Shown here piece after piece: positions 1-7,364 of a stretch of DNA of 64,000 bases. The notes beneath the pieces were generated by a model. It searched no databases. It worked only from the letters and a program-made list of their open reading frames with translations, and had not been told where the DNA came from. The DNA is from a virus: IMG/VR virus record IMGVR_UViG_3300022205_000001, positions 64,001-128,000 of that record. One strand, 5' to 3'. Within the stretch, counting starts at the first letter, position 1. Each line of letters opens with the position of its first letter. The position numbers and the translations under genes are program-made.

Positions 1-254
1 ATTTTTGTGCGAAAAGTATCAATTCCTGATTCATCCGACCCGTTGATCACCAGGTAGTCACATCCGATTTCATTGCACATAGCTTTGGCAATGGTCGTTT
101 TACCGACACCGGCACCACCAGTCAACAAGAGATTTGGAATAGTTTTCAAACGAACGTACTCAGCGAATGGATGCTTGAGACGTTCAGGGAGGATACAGTC
201 CTCAACTGTTTTCGGTCGATACTTTTCTGTCCACAAAATATGCTGCGTACTCAT
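1..254 (-). CDS. 44: Sliding clamp loader large subunit, gp44-like (partial, N-terminal 84 residues)
   Basis: This is the AAA+ ATPase subunit that loads the gp45 clamp onto primer-template DNA. The visible part starts LWTEKYRPKTVEDCI, the typical N-terminus of gp44/RFC/DnaX-type loaders, and contains a Walker A loop, GGAGVGKTT, near residues 47-55. The rest lies beyond the left window edge (T4 gp44 has 319 residues). The ATG at 252-254 has a GAGGTG ribosome site just upstream and follows the gp45 stop after 24 bases, so both are read from the promoter at 990-1018. Clamp followed by loader is the T4 order, which supports the assignment. The sensor and arginine-finger regions are not visible. 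Confidence 0.93.
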   Translation of the reverse strand, partial: MSTQHILWTEKYRPKTVEDCILPERLKHPFAEYVRLKTIPNLLLTGGAGVGKTTIAKAMCNEIGCDYLVINGSDESGIDTFRTK

Positions 255-278
255 AACACCTCACCCATGTCAAAAAGG

Positions 279-959
279 TTACGCTTTCTTAGCTTCCAGC
301 GCCACCCAATATTGAAGCTTTCTTTCTGCATGTTCAAAGAGAGAAATTCCCTTCGCGGAAATTGTCACTTTGTATGGACCCGGCAACATCTTCCAGTTTT
401 CGGTCTTGTAGACAAAGGATACTGGATCACCGGAATAGTTATCGATTTCGAGGTTGTTGGTGTGAGCGGAATCGTCAGCACTATCGGATGCTCCGATGAA
501 CAACTTTCCATCTTTTCCAGTGACCGCGATATTTGGGCTTGCCAAAACGGAAGCCGCTTTAAGCACCCAATTGAAATCATCTTCGGAGAGAAGGAAGGAC
601 ACAAGAGAGTTATCGTTCTTTGGAAGAGAGAGTTCTTTCCCTTCCGGTGGGGTCTTGATCATTTCTTCGTTGCAGCATCGATAGGTAATTTTGCTGCGGT
701 TGTTGTATCCCTGAATGATCAGATTGTTGCCATCCAAGTAGAGTTCCGGTGGAGTCTTATGGATAGAGAGAATGGAAAGAAGTTGGTTCAATTCGTAAAT
801 CCCAAACGTAGCGGGGATTTCTTCATCAATCGTTGCCTCGGCAACAACTTGCTTTCCTGGGTTGATTGTGCGAAGAATATTTCCCTTCCTGAACATAATA
901 CCTGTGTTCAATGAAGAGAAGTTCTTGAGAATTTCGAGTGTGTGTTCCGAAAGCTGCAT
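279..959 (-). CDS. 45: DNA polymerase sliding clamp, gp45-like
   Basis: A 226-residue protein matching T4 gp45 (228 residues) in length and N-terminus: the pattern LKNFSSLNTGIMFRKG corresponds to LKNFATINSGIMLKSG of T4. Near the C-terminus, GPYKVTISAKG and WVALEA match the last beta strands of the clamp. The trimeric ring tethers gp43 polymerase. In T4 it is also the mobile activator of late transcription with gp55 and gp33. The start has GAGGT five bases upstream of the ATG. It is first in its transcript, with its own promoter at 990-1018 lying over the end of the dNMP kinase gene, so it can be expressed independently of that unit. Confidence 0.95.
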   Translation of the reverse strand: MQLSEHTLEILKNFSSLNTGIMFRKGNILRTINPGKQVVAEATIDEEIPATFGIYELNQLLSILSIHKTPPELYLDGNNLIIQGYNNRSKITYRCCNEEMIKTPPEGKELSLPKNDNSLVSFLLSEDDFNWVLKAASVLASPNIAVTGKDGKLFIGASDSADDSAHTNNLEIDNYSGDPVSFVYKTENWKMLPGPYKVTISAKGISLFEHAERKLQYWVALEAKKA

Positions 960-989
960 GAGTCACCTCACAAGTTAATAATAATGAAT

Positions 990-1018
990 AGTATACACTA
1001 CTTCGCTGCAATTGTCAA
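990..1018 (-). promoter_or_regulatory. Sigma70-type promoter for gp45-gp44
   Basis: On the minus strand TTGACA (1013-1018), a 17-base spacer and TATACT (990-995). The predicted transcript start is about 30 bases before the gp45 ATG, leaving room for its GAGGT ribosome site. The -35 box and spacer lie inside the last codons of the dNMP kinase gene. Confidence 0.85.
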
Positions 1019-1624
1019 GTCATGCATCATGGTATGTACCATTGTCTTCAAATCGGTAAGTGTACCTCCATTGGTAATGATATAGTCCATCTCTTGACCA
1101 ATCCAGTCCCATTCAGACAAGTGAATGCCTGATTCTTTCATAGCTAATTCGGCACAGGGGTCACCTTGATTTGCATCTAATGCACATTGATACCAATCTG
1201 GTTCCGGTCCTCGTTTCACCCGAACAATGATACCTCCGTTCTTACGAACAAGTTCAACTTCATTCTTGAAGCGAACATCGGTAATCACAACATCTTTTCC
1301 TTGGGCCCGTTTGAGTAAGGAGACAACCCAAATATCTTTATGGAACACGTCTCTTCCCGCTTCTGTTCCCATCAATTGAAGCGCAAGACGAGGTGTAAAG
1401 GGATACCCAAATTTCTCTGACCAGAAAGGATCAGGGATTTCCCTCCATTCGCGGGATTCTTTTGTTGCCCCTTCTAACATCTGCCGGTCCCACCCAAAGA
1501 TTGCCGCGACAGCATCTTTGAGTGGGTTAGCAAATGCATCTCGCACGAATCTATAATTATCACGAAGTATGTCACCGACGGTACCTTTCCCACTGCCGAT
1601 GAACCCACATATTCCGATTAACAT
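998..1624 (-). CDS. 1: Deoxynucleoside monophosphate kinase (T4 gp1-like)
   Basis: A 208-residue P-loop kinase expected to phosphorylate dNMPs to dNDPs for phage DNA synthesis. The Walker A loop GFIGSGKGT lies at residues 6-14. PLKDAVAAIFGWD resembles PIKDALAYAWG of T4 gp1, and LQLMGTEAGRD, VVITDVRF and YIITNGGTL match the LMQALGTDL, VPDTR and LVITNDGSL blocks of that family. A longer reading frame extends upstream, but the ATG at 1622-1624 is preferred: it overlaps the glycosyltransferase stop as TAATG and has GGGAGG upstream. It is the last gene of a unit with dCMP deaminase and the glycosyltransferase. The substrate range among dNMPs cannot be read from the sequence. Confidence 0.88.
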   Translation of the reverse strand: MLIGICGFIGSGKGTVGDILRDNYRFVRDAFANPLKDAVAAIFGWDRQMLEGATKESREWREIPDPFWSEKFGYPFTPRLALQLMGTEAGRDVFHKDIWVVSLLKRAQGKDVVITDVRFKNEVELVRKNGGIIVRVKRGPEPDWYQCALDANQGDPCAELAMKESGIHLSEWDWIGQEMDYIITNGGTLTDLKTMVHTMMHDLTIAAK

Positions 1625-2418
1625 TAGAGCCTCCCTGTCAACTCTGCAATCTTCGGCATGTTTCCTGTGAAAGCGTAGGTGCCAACATGTTGGGTTTGAA
1701 TCCACGGACACAACCACACTTTTCCACCAATCGCCCTCCACCACTGACAGAACATGTAGTCTTCTGAGAGGTATCGTTCACTCTGAGGATCGATCACGGT
1801 GTCGAAGTAGGCATGGATGTACCGAGTACCATCAAAGTTTTTCTGTCCAACATGATCAGGCTTGTATTTCTTCTGTGGATACGCGGCCGCCCACTTCTCA
1901 AACACTTCACGTTTGATCATCATGTATCCGGTACCGATTTCCATAACTTCCAATGGCTCAGAGACTTGGAAAGTTTGGGTGCCCTTCACGACATTGAACA
2001 CATAATCCCCGACCAAGTTTTCAAGTTCTTTAGGATCAAGATTCGGATGGTTGCGAGCCGCTGTTGCGATATTATGCCAATTGATAGCTTTCTTAGGATA
2101 AGGGGCCCCAATAACATCCTTATCCAAAGCAAGCATGGCAATGATGTCTTGTGGATTGTAGTGAATGTCGGAGTCTAGAAACAGGAGATGGGTGAAATCT
2201 GATCGAAGGAATTCATCAACGAGGTAGTTACGGGCTCTAGTAATGAGTGATTCGTTGAAGATAAAAGAGAAACGGGATTGAATACCATAGTGTTGAAAAG
2301 CCGTCTGAAGATCAAGACTGCTTTTCATATACATACCATGGCACTGCCCTCCATACATCGGAGTGGCAATGAACACTTTGTATTGTCGTAGCACATTCAA
2401 GTCAATTTGTATTTCCAT
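1624..2418 (-). CDS. Glycosyltransferase-like protein (GT-A fold)
   Basis: A 264-residue protein with features of GT-A nucleotide-sugar transferases. The N-terminal strand KVFIATPMYGG is followed by ITRARNYLVDEFL, and LLFLDSDIHY near residues 78-87 contains the DxD-type metal-binding motif. A conserved-looking C-terminal block contains YLSEDYMFCQWW, where ED could be catalytic. Similar proteins occur in other T4-like phages, usually without known acceptors. Context is nucleotide metabolism: dCMP deaminase upstream and dNMP kinase downstream in the same unit. Glycosylation of modified DNA is therefore conceivable, but virion or host-surface glycosylation is equally possible. The ATG has GGAGGG nine bases upstream. 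Confidence 0.7.
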   Translation of the reverse strand: MEIQIDLNVLRQYKVFIATPMYGGQCHGMYMKSSLDLQTAFQHYGIQSRFSFIFNESLITRARNYLVDEFLRSDFTHLLFLDSDIHYNPQDIIAMLALDKDVIGAPYPKKAINWHNIATAARNHPNLDPKELENLVGDYVFNVVKGTQTFQVSEPLEVMEIGTGYMMIKREVFEKWAAAYPQKKYKPDHVGQKNFDGTRYIHAYFDTVIDPQSERYLSEDYMFCQWWRAIGGKVWLCPWIQTQHVGTYAFTGNMPKIAELTGRL

Positions 2419-2449
2419 AGAAACCCTCCATAAAATGTATTACCTACTC

Positions 2450-2944
2450 TTATGTATCTGATTTGATAGTTCGCATTCTTACGCGAGCCTCACATAACAT
2501 CGATCTACTTATCTCTGCCATAGCTTGCCAACGAGGGGATGTTGGGGCTTGCCAACATACAACTTCTTTGATCCCTGCTTGGATCACAGCTTTGCAACAT
2601 TCTGGGCATACAGCAGGAATCATGAGAGTGGGCCATACGTAGATGGTGCACCCCTGAAGAGGTTTATCAGCATTGAGGATAGCGTTTAGTTCTGCATGAA
2701 CGATAAATTTATATTTGGTTTCCCTGTCCTCATATCGTTCAGGAAGATCATCTACTCCTCTAGCAAACCCGTTATATCCCATACCGCGGACAATTCTGTG
2801 TTTGTCAACAATGACTGCACCGACTTTGGTGGAAGGGTCTTTCGATCCTGAGGCAACATACTCAGCGAGTCCCAAGAACCAGGAGTCCCAAAATCCTATT
2901 GGCCGATTGAAATTTTTTTGATCTGAATGGAATGCTTGAGACAT
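2450..2944 (-). CDS. cd: dCMP deaminase (cytidine/deoxycytidylate deaminase family)
   Basis: This 164-residue protein should convert dCMP to dUMP for dTMP synthesis. The zinc and catalytic motif HAELNAIL near residue 83 supplies the zinc His and the proton-shuttling Glu. The second zinc motif, CPECCKAVIQAGI, supplies the two Cys. The usual PCxxC begins here with Val-Cys (AVCPEC) rather than Pro-Cys. PSTKVGAVIVD near the N-terminus is also typical. A start 36 bases further up is possible, but the ATG at 2942-2944 has GAGGT at ideal spacing and avoids running through the terminator hairpin. No promoter fits between that terminator and the gene, so expression may rely on read-through. Confidence 0.92.
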   Translation of the reverse strand: MSQAFHSDQKNFNRPIGFWDSWFLGLAEYVASGSKDPSTKVGAVIVDKHRIVRGMGYNGFARGVDDLPERYEDRETKYKFIVHAELNAILNADKPLQGCTIYVWPTLMIPAVCPECCKAVIQAGIKEVVCWQAPTSPRWQAMAEISRSMLCEARVRMRTIKSDT

Positions 2945-2962
2945 GTGTACCTCACAAACGAG

Positions 2963-2995
2963 AAAACGGAGGCCTCCCATTGCAAGAGGCCTCCG
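2963..2995 (-). terminator. Rho-independent terminator after the helix-turn-helix gene
   Basis: Read on the minus strand, a perfect 10-bp stem (2986-2995 pairing with 2967-2976) with a 9-base loop is followed by TTTTCTC. It lies 40-70 bases after the stop at 3034 and immediately upstream of the dCMP deaminase ribosome site. Confidence 0.85.
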
Positions 2996-2998
2996 CCG

Positions 2999-3032
2999 TA
3001 AGACTGAAACGAACTAGGATGTTCGTGTCTTA
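2999..3032 (-). other. Imperfect stem-loop directly after the 3034 gene stop
   Basis: Two nested 6-bp arms, TAAGAC/GTCTTA (2999-3004 and 3027-3032) and ACGAAC/GTTCGT (3009-3014 and 3021-3026), are separated by a one-sided bulge. It sits between the stop codon and the strong terminator. It may protect the 3' end or help termination. No T tract follows. Confidence 0.4.
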
Positions 3033-3033
3033 A

Positions 3034-3303
3034 TTATGCCTGCACTTCGATGCCACGGGCATCACAACGTTCAATAAAAGACATTGAAGGAGTACCGAGA
3101 CGGTACACATTCACGGTGCTTCCGTCACTGCGCCGCTTGGTGTTCAAGTAAATAGCATATCCTTCATTGCGAAGGGCAGTCACGATGGGAGCGACATTTT
3201 TGACACCGAAATAGTTCTTTGCCTGAGCGGCACTGAACGTATTGCGACCACTGGTCTTTTGAAGGAATGAGAGAACCCGAGACTTAGCTGACGTTTTAGC
3301 CAT
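3034..3303 (-). CDS. Small basic protein, possible winged-helix/HTH DNA-binding protein
   Basis: An 89-residue protein, MAKTSAKSRVLSFLQ at the N-terminus. Its predicted helical half (residues 8-50) has a helix-turn-helix-like pattern: FSAAQAKNYFGV, then VAPIVTALRNEGY as the recognition-helix candidate. A short beta hairpin, AIYLNTKRR...TVNVYRLG, could form the wing. I do not recognise a named family. The ATG at 3301-3303 is chosen over one 12 bases upstream because GAGGTG sits correctly before it. The gene has its own promoter (3445-3473), a leader of about 135 bases and a dedicated terminator. It is thus a monocistronic unit, as expected for a regulator, but the function is inferred only. 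Confidence 0.6.
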   Translation of the reverse strand: MAKTSAKSRVLSFLQKTSGRNTFSAAQAKNYFGVKNVAPIVTALRNEGYAIYLNTKRRSDGSTVNVYRLGTPSMSFIERCDARGIEVQA

Positions 3304-3438
3304 AACACACCTCATAATACATCGGTCCAGGAAAAGGAGCGGACCTAACCTCCAACATTAGAAGCACTACACAATCAAAATGAATTGACCGTTACATAAA
3401 GCACCTCCTGACACTTTTCCCTGTTTTACAACAGAAGC
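3304..3438 (-). promoter_or_regulatory. Long 5' leader with a start-stop mini-ORF
   Basis: The predicted transcript start is near 3438, giving about 135 bases before the ATG at 3303, far longer than other leaders here. On the minus strand it holds a strong ribosome site CAGGAGGTG (3402-3410) followed after four bases by ATG-TAA (3397-3392). Further down GGTCC...GGACC can pair as a short hairpin. No other open reading frame was seen. Confidence 0.4.
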
Positions 3439-3444
3439 AACTAT

Positions 3445-3473
3445 ACTATAACACACTTAGCAATCAATGTCAA
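3445..3473 (-). promoter_or_regulatory. Sigma70-type promoter for the 3034 gene
   Basis: Minus strand: TTGACA (3468-3473), 17-base spacer, TATAGT (3445-3450) preceded by TGT, which gives an extended -10. The -35 box overlaps the stop codon of the AAA+ gene at 3470. Confidence 0.87.
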
Positions 3474-4627
3474 GAACTTTTTTGTGACTCCATCCTATTA
3501 TCCAATACCACACTGCTATCAAGCTTGCTATACAAATCCAAGAATGACTTTTTGGTATCATTGTCGAATCGATTGAGACAATAGGTGATTGCCTTGATTT
3601 TACTCTCAAAAATCGGGAAGGCAGTAATGATCTGTACCAATCTACGAGTAGATACCACTTCGTCACCCACTCCATCCTCAAATGCTTTTCGGATGGTATT
3701 TGCCCAGGTGACAAGATTAGAGACGAAATCATCGTCAATCTTTCCGGCAGACTCCAATTCTTTCTTGAGAATCCTCTTCTCAATATTAGCAGGAGGCCAT
3801 TCTTGTTCAAACATGATCGGAAACCGTTCAAGGAATGCTTCGTTGAGAATGTTGGTATACATGTACCGACCACTCTCCGAACCTTTCCCCTTTGTGTTTG
3901 CCGTCACAATGACATTGAACCCATGTGCCGGATGTACCACTTCACCTTTCTTCTTAAGAAGAAAAGGTTTTCCTTCCAAAACTCGTTGAAGTGTTGCAAG
4001 GTTCTGGGCACCGAAGTCGATTTCATCAATGCAGAGAATCGCGCCACGCCGAGCCGCAATGGTGACTGGTCCATCACGCCAGACCATATCATTGTTAATT
4101 AGGACATACCCGCCCAACAGATCGGTCTCGTCGGTTTCGGGGGTCATACTGTAGTGGATGTATTCTCTCCTGAGTTGAGCACACGCTTGTTCAGGAGCCA
4201 TGGATTTTCCGTTACCAGACAATCCGGTGATGAACACTGGACAGAACATCTTTGATTCAATGATGGTCTTCAAATCCTCAAAGTTTCCGAAGGGAACATA
4301 ATTCTTGTAATGTTCAGGAATAATGGACTGTTCCTCAAGTGTCGTCACCAATGAACGAATGACTGATCGAGGAGTCAATTCTGCTGTAGTGTTTACAGGA
4401 GCCGTAGCCTTAGGGGCGACTTGTTTATGAGTCTCGGTAGTGATGGTGGCGCCTGGTACTTTGAACACACCACGGCTCATGCGGTTCGTTTCGTCCTTTG
4501 TGAACCATTGGGGAATTTTGATACCATGCTTATTGCAAAGGTTTCTCAATTCCGGTTTTGTAATGGTAGCCTTTCCTGTTTTCTGCAACAGTTTCAGGAA
4601 ATGTTCTCTGGCTGCCTTGTAATCCAT
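3470..4627 (-). CDS. cobS-like: AAA+ ATPase, CobS/MoxR-like
   Basis: A 385-residue protein. Residues 1-60 form a small helical N-terminal region (ITKPELRNLCNKHG, then IPQWF). The AAA+ core follows: Walker A GLSGNGKSM near residue 137, Walker B ILCIDEIDF near residue 200, sensor-1 VIVTANT and a C-terminal helical domain with STRRLVQII. This is the MoxR/CobS class that works with VWA partners to remodel proteins or insert metals. Phage copies are often labelled CobS although no cobalamin role is shown. The CobT-like partner is the next gene upstream. The ATG at 4625-4627 has AAGGAGG nine bases before it; the longer frame would run through the promoter and is rejected. Confidence 0.85.
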   Translation of the reverse strand: MDYKAAREHFLKLLQKTGKATITKPELRNLCNKHGIKIPQWFTKDETNRMSRGVFKVPGATITTETHKQVAPKATAPVNTTAELTPRSVIRSLVTTLEEQSIIPEHYKNYVPFGNFEDLKTIIESKMFCPVFITGLSGNGKSMAPEQACAQLRREYIHYSMTPETDETDLLGGYVLINNDMVWRDGPVTIAARRGAILCIDEIDFGAQNLATLQRVLEGKPFLLKKKGEVVHPAHGFNVIVTANTKGKGSESGRYMYTNILNEAFLERFPIMFEQEWPPANIEKRILKKELESAGKIDDDFVSNLVTWANTIRKAFEDGVGDEVVSTRRLVQIITAFPIFESKIKAITYCLNRFDNDTKKSFLDLYSKLDSSVVLDNRMESQKSS

Positions 4628-4655
4628 GTCAGATGCCTCCTTATTGTTATTCATA

Positions 4656-4684
4656 AGTATAACAGTATCCGGTATATTTGTCAA
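4656..4684 (-). promoter_or_regulatory. Sigma70-type promoter for the AAA+ ATPase gene
   Basis: Minus strand: TTGACA (4679-4684), 17-base spacer, TATACT (4656-4661) with TGT directly before it (extended -10). It lies between the CobT-like stop (4706) and the AAA+ ATG, giving the ATPase a promoter separate from its presumed partner. Confidence 0.87.
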
Positions 4685-4705
4685 GTGTTAGTTTCCTCAA
4701 TATAA

Positions 4706-7111
4706 TCAATGAGTTTCGAGTTGTGAAATCATCTGAATGAAACGGCTTACGAGAATGCGACTCGTTGACTTCGTTTTCGATGCCTTTTTGTATGCATTCA
4801 ACAACCGACCTGGCGTCCATGCCCTTTCCTCTTCCATCGTAAATGCTTGCGCCTGAAGTTCCTTTTCTCCTGGAATGAAATAGAACCTATTGTACCCAGG
4901 GGTATACGATTCAATGAACTTGTTGCTTTTCAATTCTTCCTGTAAGGTCTTTTCTAATAAAATGGCGTCTTGGTTGTATCTAGAAAAAACTACACGTTTC
5001 CCATTCTTATCATGGTAGTATTTTTCAAGGGCACCCCCTAAAGAGTGGTGTCCTCGACCTCCAACAATAAAGAATCCAAACACACCACTTTTAGCCGTCA
5101 TCTGGAACCAACGCATAAGGGCTTCACGTAGATTATGGGAAACGTCACGATCATCAACTAGAATTGAGATTTTTTCTTTAGGATCAGTGATATACAATTT
5201 CCAGAATTTCAGACAGTCCCGGTGTCCTTTATCGTTATACATATATTCTATTCTGTTGGCATCCCCATCATGGACAAAGATGGTATTCACAATATCTAAC
5301 CGATGCTTCTCTCTGAATTGCTGCACGATCTCACGGGCCGCAATGATCGTTTCACATAACGGGGTGGAACCTGTGTGTGAAAGAGTCGGGAACTCCGTTG
5401 ATAAATGTTCTCGCGTTTCCATCATTTGAATCAGTAACAGATGGAGTGCGGCGGCTGATTTGAATTCCAAGGCAGACATTGAAGAGTTGAACATTTCTTG
5501 GAACCATATATCCTCAAGGACCAGGTCCTTTGCCTTTTTACTAAACTGTTTTTGTGTGTTGGTTTTTATAGGCAGATCCGTAAAGCTATACGCCGCAAAA
5601 GGGATGTTGACTTTCTTACAGAACATCGCAAGAATGAGAATTTGCTCCATTGCTCCCTTGAGGTGGGGATTCATTGATCCAGATCGATCTAGGATCAACA
5701 CCAACCCGTGGGACTTCCCTTTAGTGGACTTGACAACCTGACGAAAAATATTATCATCCAATCGATATCGAGCAATCTTCTTGATATCGATATCCCCGGT
5801 GTCGGATACTTTAGTGCGCCCGTATGTCTTTGCGGCCTTCCGCATTTCAAATTCTTTCACAAGCAGCATGATATAATCGTCATTCTTCTTATTGAAGTCC
5901 ACATATAACTTCAGGGCACGTTGCTTTTGATTGAGGTTCTTCAATAACGCTTGTGAAAGAATGGCGTTGGTTGTCTTTGCAGGAATAATAATTTCCTTAA
6001 GATTCGGGGTAGGGATCGTTGCATAAAACACATCCTTTTGCCCTGAAGAATCCACTAATCCTTCTTCCCTTGCGCGGAATTCTTCGTCAGTGAAAGAACG
6101 AGGGATAAACTCCTCATTCTCATGTGACCGAGGATCACTACCACACTGGTCACTATCCTCACCAGTTTCATCTTCCTCTTCTACATCATCATTGGAATCT
6201 TCTTCGCTTTCTTTTTGTTCCTTTGTAGAGTGAGAATCCTCTTCCCCCTCACCTTCTTCGTCGCCATCTTCCTCTTCGCCCTCTTCATCACTATCATTCT
6301 CCGTATCAGAAGTGGACGGTTCCCCGGCGTCTTCATCGTCGGATGAATCGGAACTATCGTCAGTATCTTCTGTTTTCTCGTTTTCTTCTGCTTTGGAGGT
6401 TTCCCCTTCCCCCTCAGTTGTTTCTTCCTCTCCTACATCATCAAACTCTTCGCCGCTTTCTTCTTGCTCCTCTTGTTGCTCTTGTTCCTCGTCTTCGGAC
6501 TGCATTGTTTCTAGCATGTCCTGCTTTTTCTGCGTCTGTTGTTCTGTTTTGGAGTATTCAAACAGCCGGGTAGCAAGATCAACTACTTGTTCCCATGTTT
6601 CAGTCTGCATCAGTTCATCATAGAACGGCTGTTCCTGTGGCGTAAATGTGATATCAAACGTCCCGGTGCCACATTTTGCAACAAGATTCAACTTATCGAT
6701 CAAATACATGTTTTTGATACGATTTTCCGTTATATGACCGAAAAACCGTCGTTTGACCAAATCTTGATAGCCCATGACCATGGGCTTACGAAGACCTGGG
6801 TATTTGCTCTTGATTAGACGTTCAATACGGGCATCTTCGACAACATTCAAAAATCCCTTGAATCGTTTCTTTTTCAGATCATGTGCATCAATCGCATCAT
6901 GCCATCCCTCAGGTGGGGTGTGTAGGGCATGACTGATTTCATGACCGAGAAGAAGGTCATAGAGATTTCCATCCATGTCCTTCCATGTAGGACAGGTGAG
7001 GATACGAGTTTGAAGATTGAAGTAAGCCGTGCGAGCATACCGATGTTCGACCGTGATATTTTCGGTCGCCATGAGTTTTGCGAGCATTGATTTTGTTTCG
7101 AGTGTAAACAT
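4706..7111 (-). CDS. cobT-like: CobT-like protein: metalloprotease-like N-terminus, acidic linker, VWA domain
   Basis: An 801-residue, three-part protein. Residues 1-200 contain GHEISHALHTP (HExxH at 57-61), a zinc-metallopeptidase signature; REGW-like PPEGWHDAI follows. Residues about 200-330 are an extremely acidic Glu/Asp/Ser linker. Residues about 465-640 are a von Willebrand A domain with the MIDAS motif LILDRSGSM and a later VHDGDAN that may be part of the metal site. CobT/MoxR-associated VWA proteins have the same acid-linker plus VWA design, and the AAA+ partner is the next gene down. The start overlaps the preceding stop as TAATG, with AAGGGGG as ribosome site. Target and activity are unknown; peptidase function is inferred from the motif. 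Confidence 0.8.
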   Translation of the reverse strand: MFTLETKSMLAKLMATENITVEHRYARTAYFNLQTRILTCPTWKDMDGNLYDLLLGHEISHALHTPPEGWHDAIDAHDLKKKRFKGFLNVVEDARIERLIKSKYPGLRKPMVMGYQDLVKRRFFGHITENRIKNMYLIDKLNLVAKCGTGTFDITFTPQEQPFYDELMQTETWEQVVDLATRLFEYSKTEQQTQKKQDMLETMQSEDEEQEQQEEQEESGEEFDDVGEEETTEGEGETSKAEENEKTEDTDDSSDSSDDEDAGEPSTSDTENDSDEEGEEEDGDEEGEGEEDSHSTKEQKESEEDSNDDVEEEDETGEDSDQCGSDPRSHENEEFIPRSFTDEEFRAREEGLVDSSGQKDVFYATIPTPNLKEIIIPAKTTNAILSQALLKNLNQKQRALKLYVDFNKKNDDYIMLLVKEFEMRKAAKTYGRTKVSDTGDIDIKKIARYRLDDNIFRQVVKSTKGKSHGLVLILDRSGSMNPHLKGAMEQILILAMFCKKVNIPFAAYSFTDLPIKTNTQKQFSKKAKDLVLEDIWFQEMFNSSMSALEFKSAAALHLLLIQMMETREHLSTEFPTLSHTGSTPLCETIIAAREIVQQFREKHRLDIVNTIFVHDGDANRIEYMYNDKGHRDCLKFWKLYITDPKEKISILVDDRDVSHNLREALMRWFQMTAKSGVFGFFIVGGRGHHSLGGALEKYYHDKNGKRVVFSRYNQDAILLEKTLQEELKSNKFIESYTPGYNRFYFIPGEKELQAQAFTMEEERAWTPGRLLNAYKKASKTKSTSRILVSRFIQMISQLETH

Positions 7112-7311
7112 TATACCCCCTTTAGGACGAATTCAGCAAATGATGTTTTGCAAGCTTGTTGTGTGTTGGGGTTAGTGTAGAGAATATCGAAGTATTGAAT
7201 TCCGTACTTCTTTCCAGCATCACCAATGACGATGCCCGTTTGGTGATACATCATGGAAGGGACGGTATGAGTGACACGAGAACCTATGGGGAATTTCGCT
7301 GTTTTCTTCAT
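7111..7311 (-). CDS. Small protein of unknown function, upstream of cobT-like
   Basis: A 66-residue basic protein, all-beta by appearance: FPIGSRVTHTVPS, TGIVIGDAGKKYGIQYFDI, then FAEFVLKG. The pattern resembles small SH3-like barrels, but I recognise no family. It is translationally coupled to the CobT-like gene by a TAATG overlap. Its ATG lies only 7 bases after the -10 box of the promoter at 7318-7346, so its message may have almost no leader; no ribosome site is visible. A role with the CobT-like protein is suggested only by the coupling. Confidence 0.65.
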   Translation of the reverse strand: MKKTAKFPIGSRVTHTVPSMMYHQTGIVIGDAGKKYGIQYFDILYTNPNTQQACKTSFAEFVLKGV

Positions 7312-7317
7312 AGTATA

Positions 7318-7346
7318 AGCATAACATAACGAGGTTCCCGTGTCAA
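7318..7346 (-). promoter_or_regulatory. Sigma70-type promoter for the 66-residue gene and cobT-like
   Basis: Minus strand: TTGACA (7341-7346), 17-base spacer, TATGCT (7318-7323) with TGT before it. The expected start is at about 7311, essentially at the ATG of the 66-residue gene. Confidence 0.8.
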
Positions 7347-7364
7347 GTGGGGATAAGTGATTGA

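Noticed and set aside
171-914. Plus-strand open frame of 247 codons opposite gp45
   Set aside because: It is antisense to a clear gp45 and gp44 start, has no ribosome site and no recognisable domain.
1625-1744. Upstream extension of the dNMP kinase frame by 40 codons
   Set aside because: The extra sequence lies within the glycosyltransferase gene in another frame; the P-loop strand begins right at the ATG with TAATG coupling and GGGAGG.
6312-6623. Plus-strand Ser-rich open frame
   Set aside because: It is the complement of the Glu/Asp-rich linker of the CobT-like protein.
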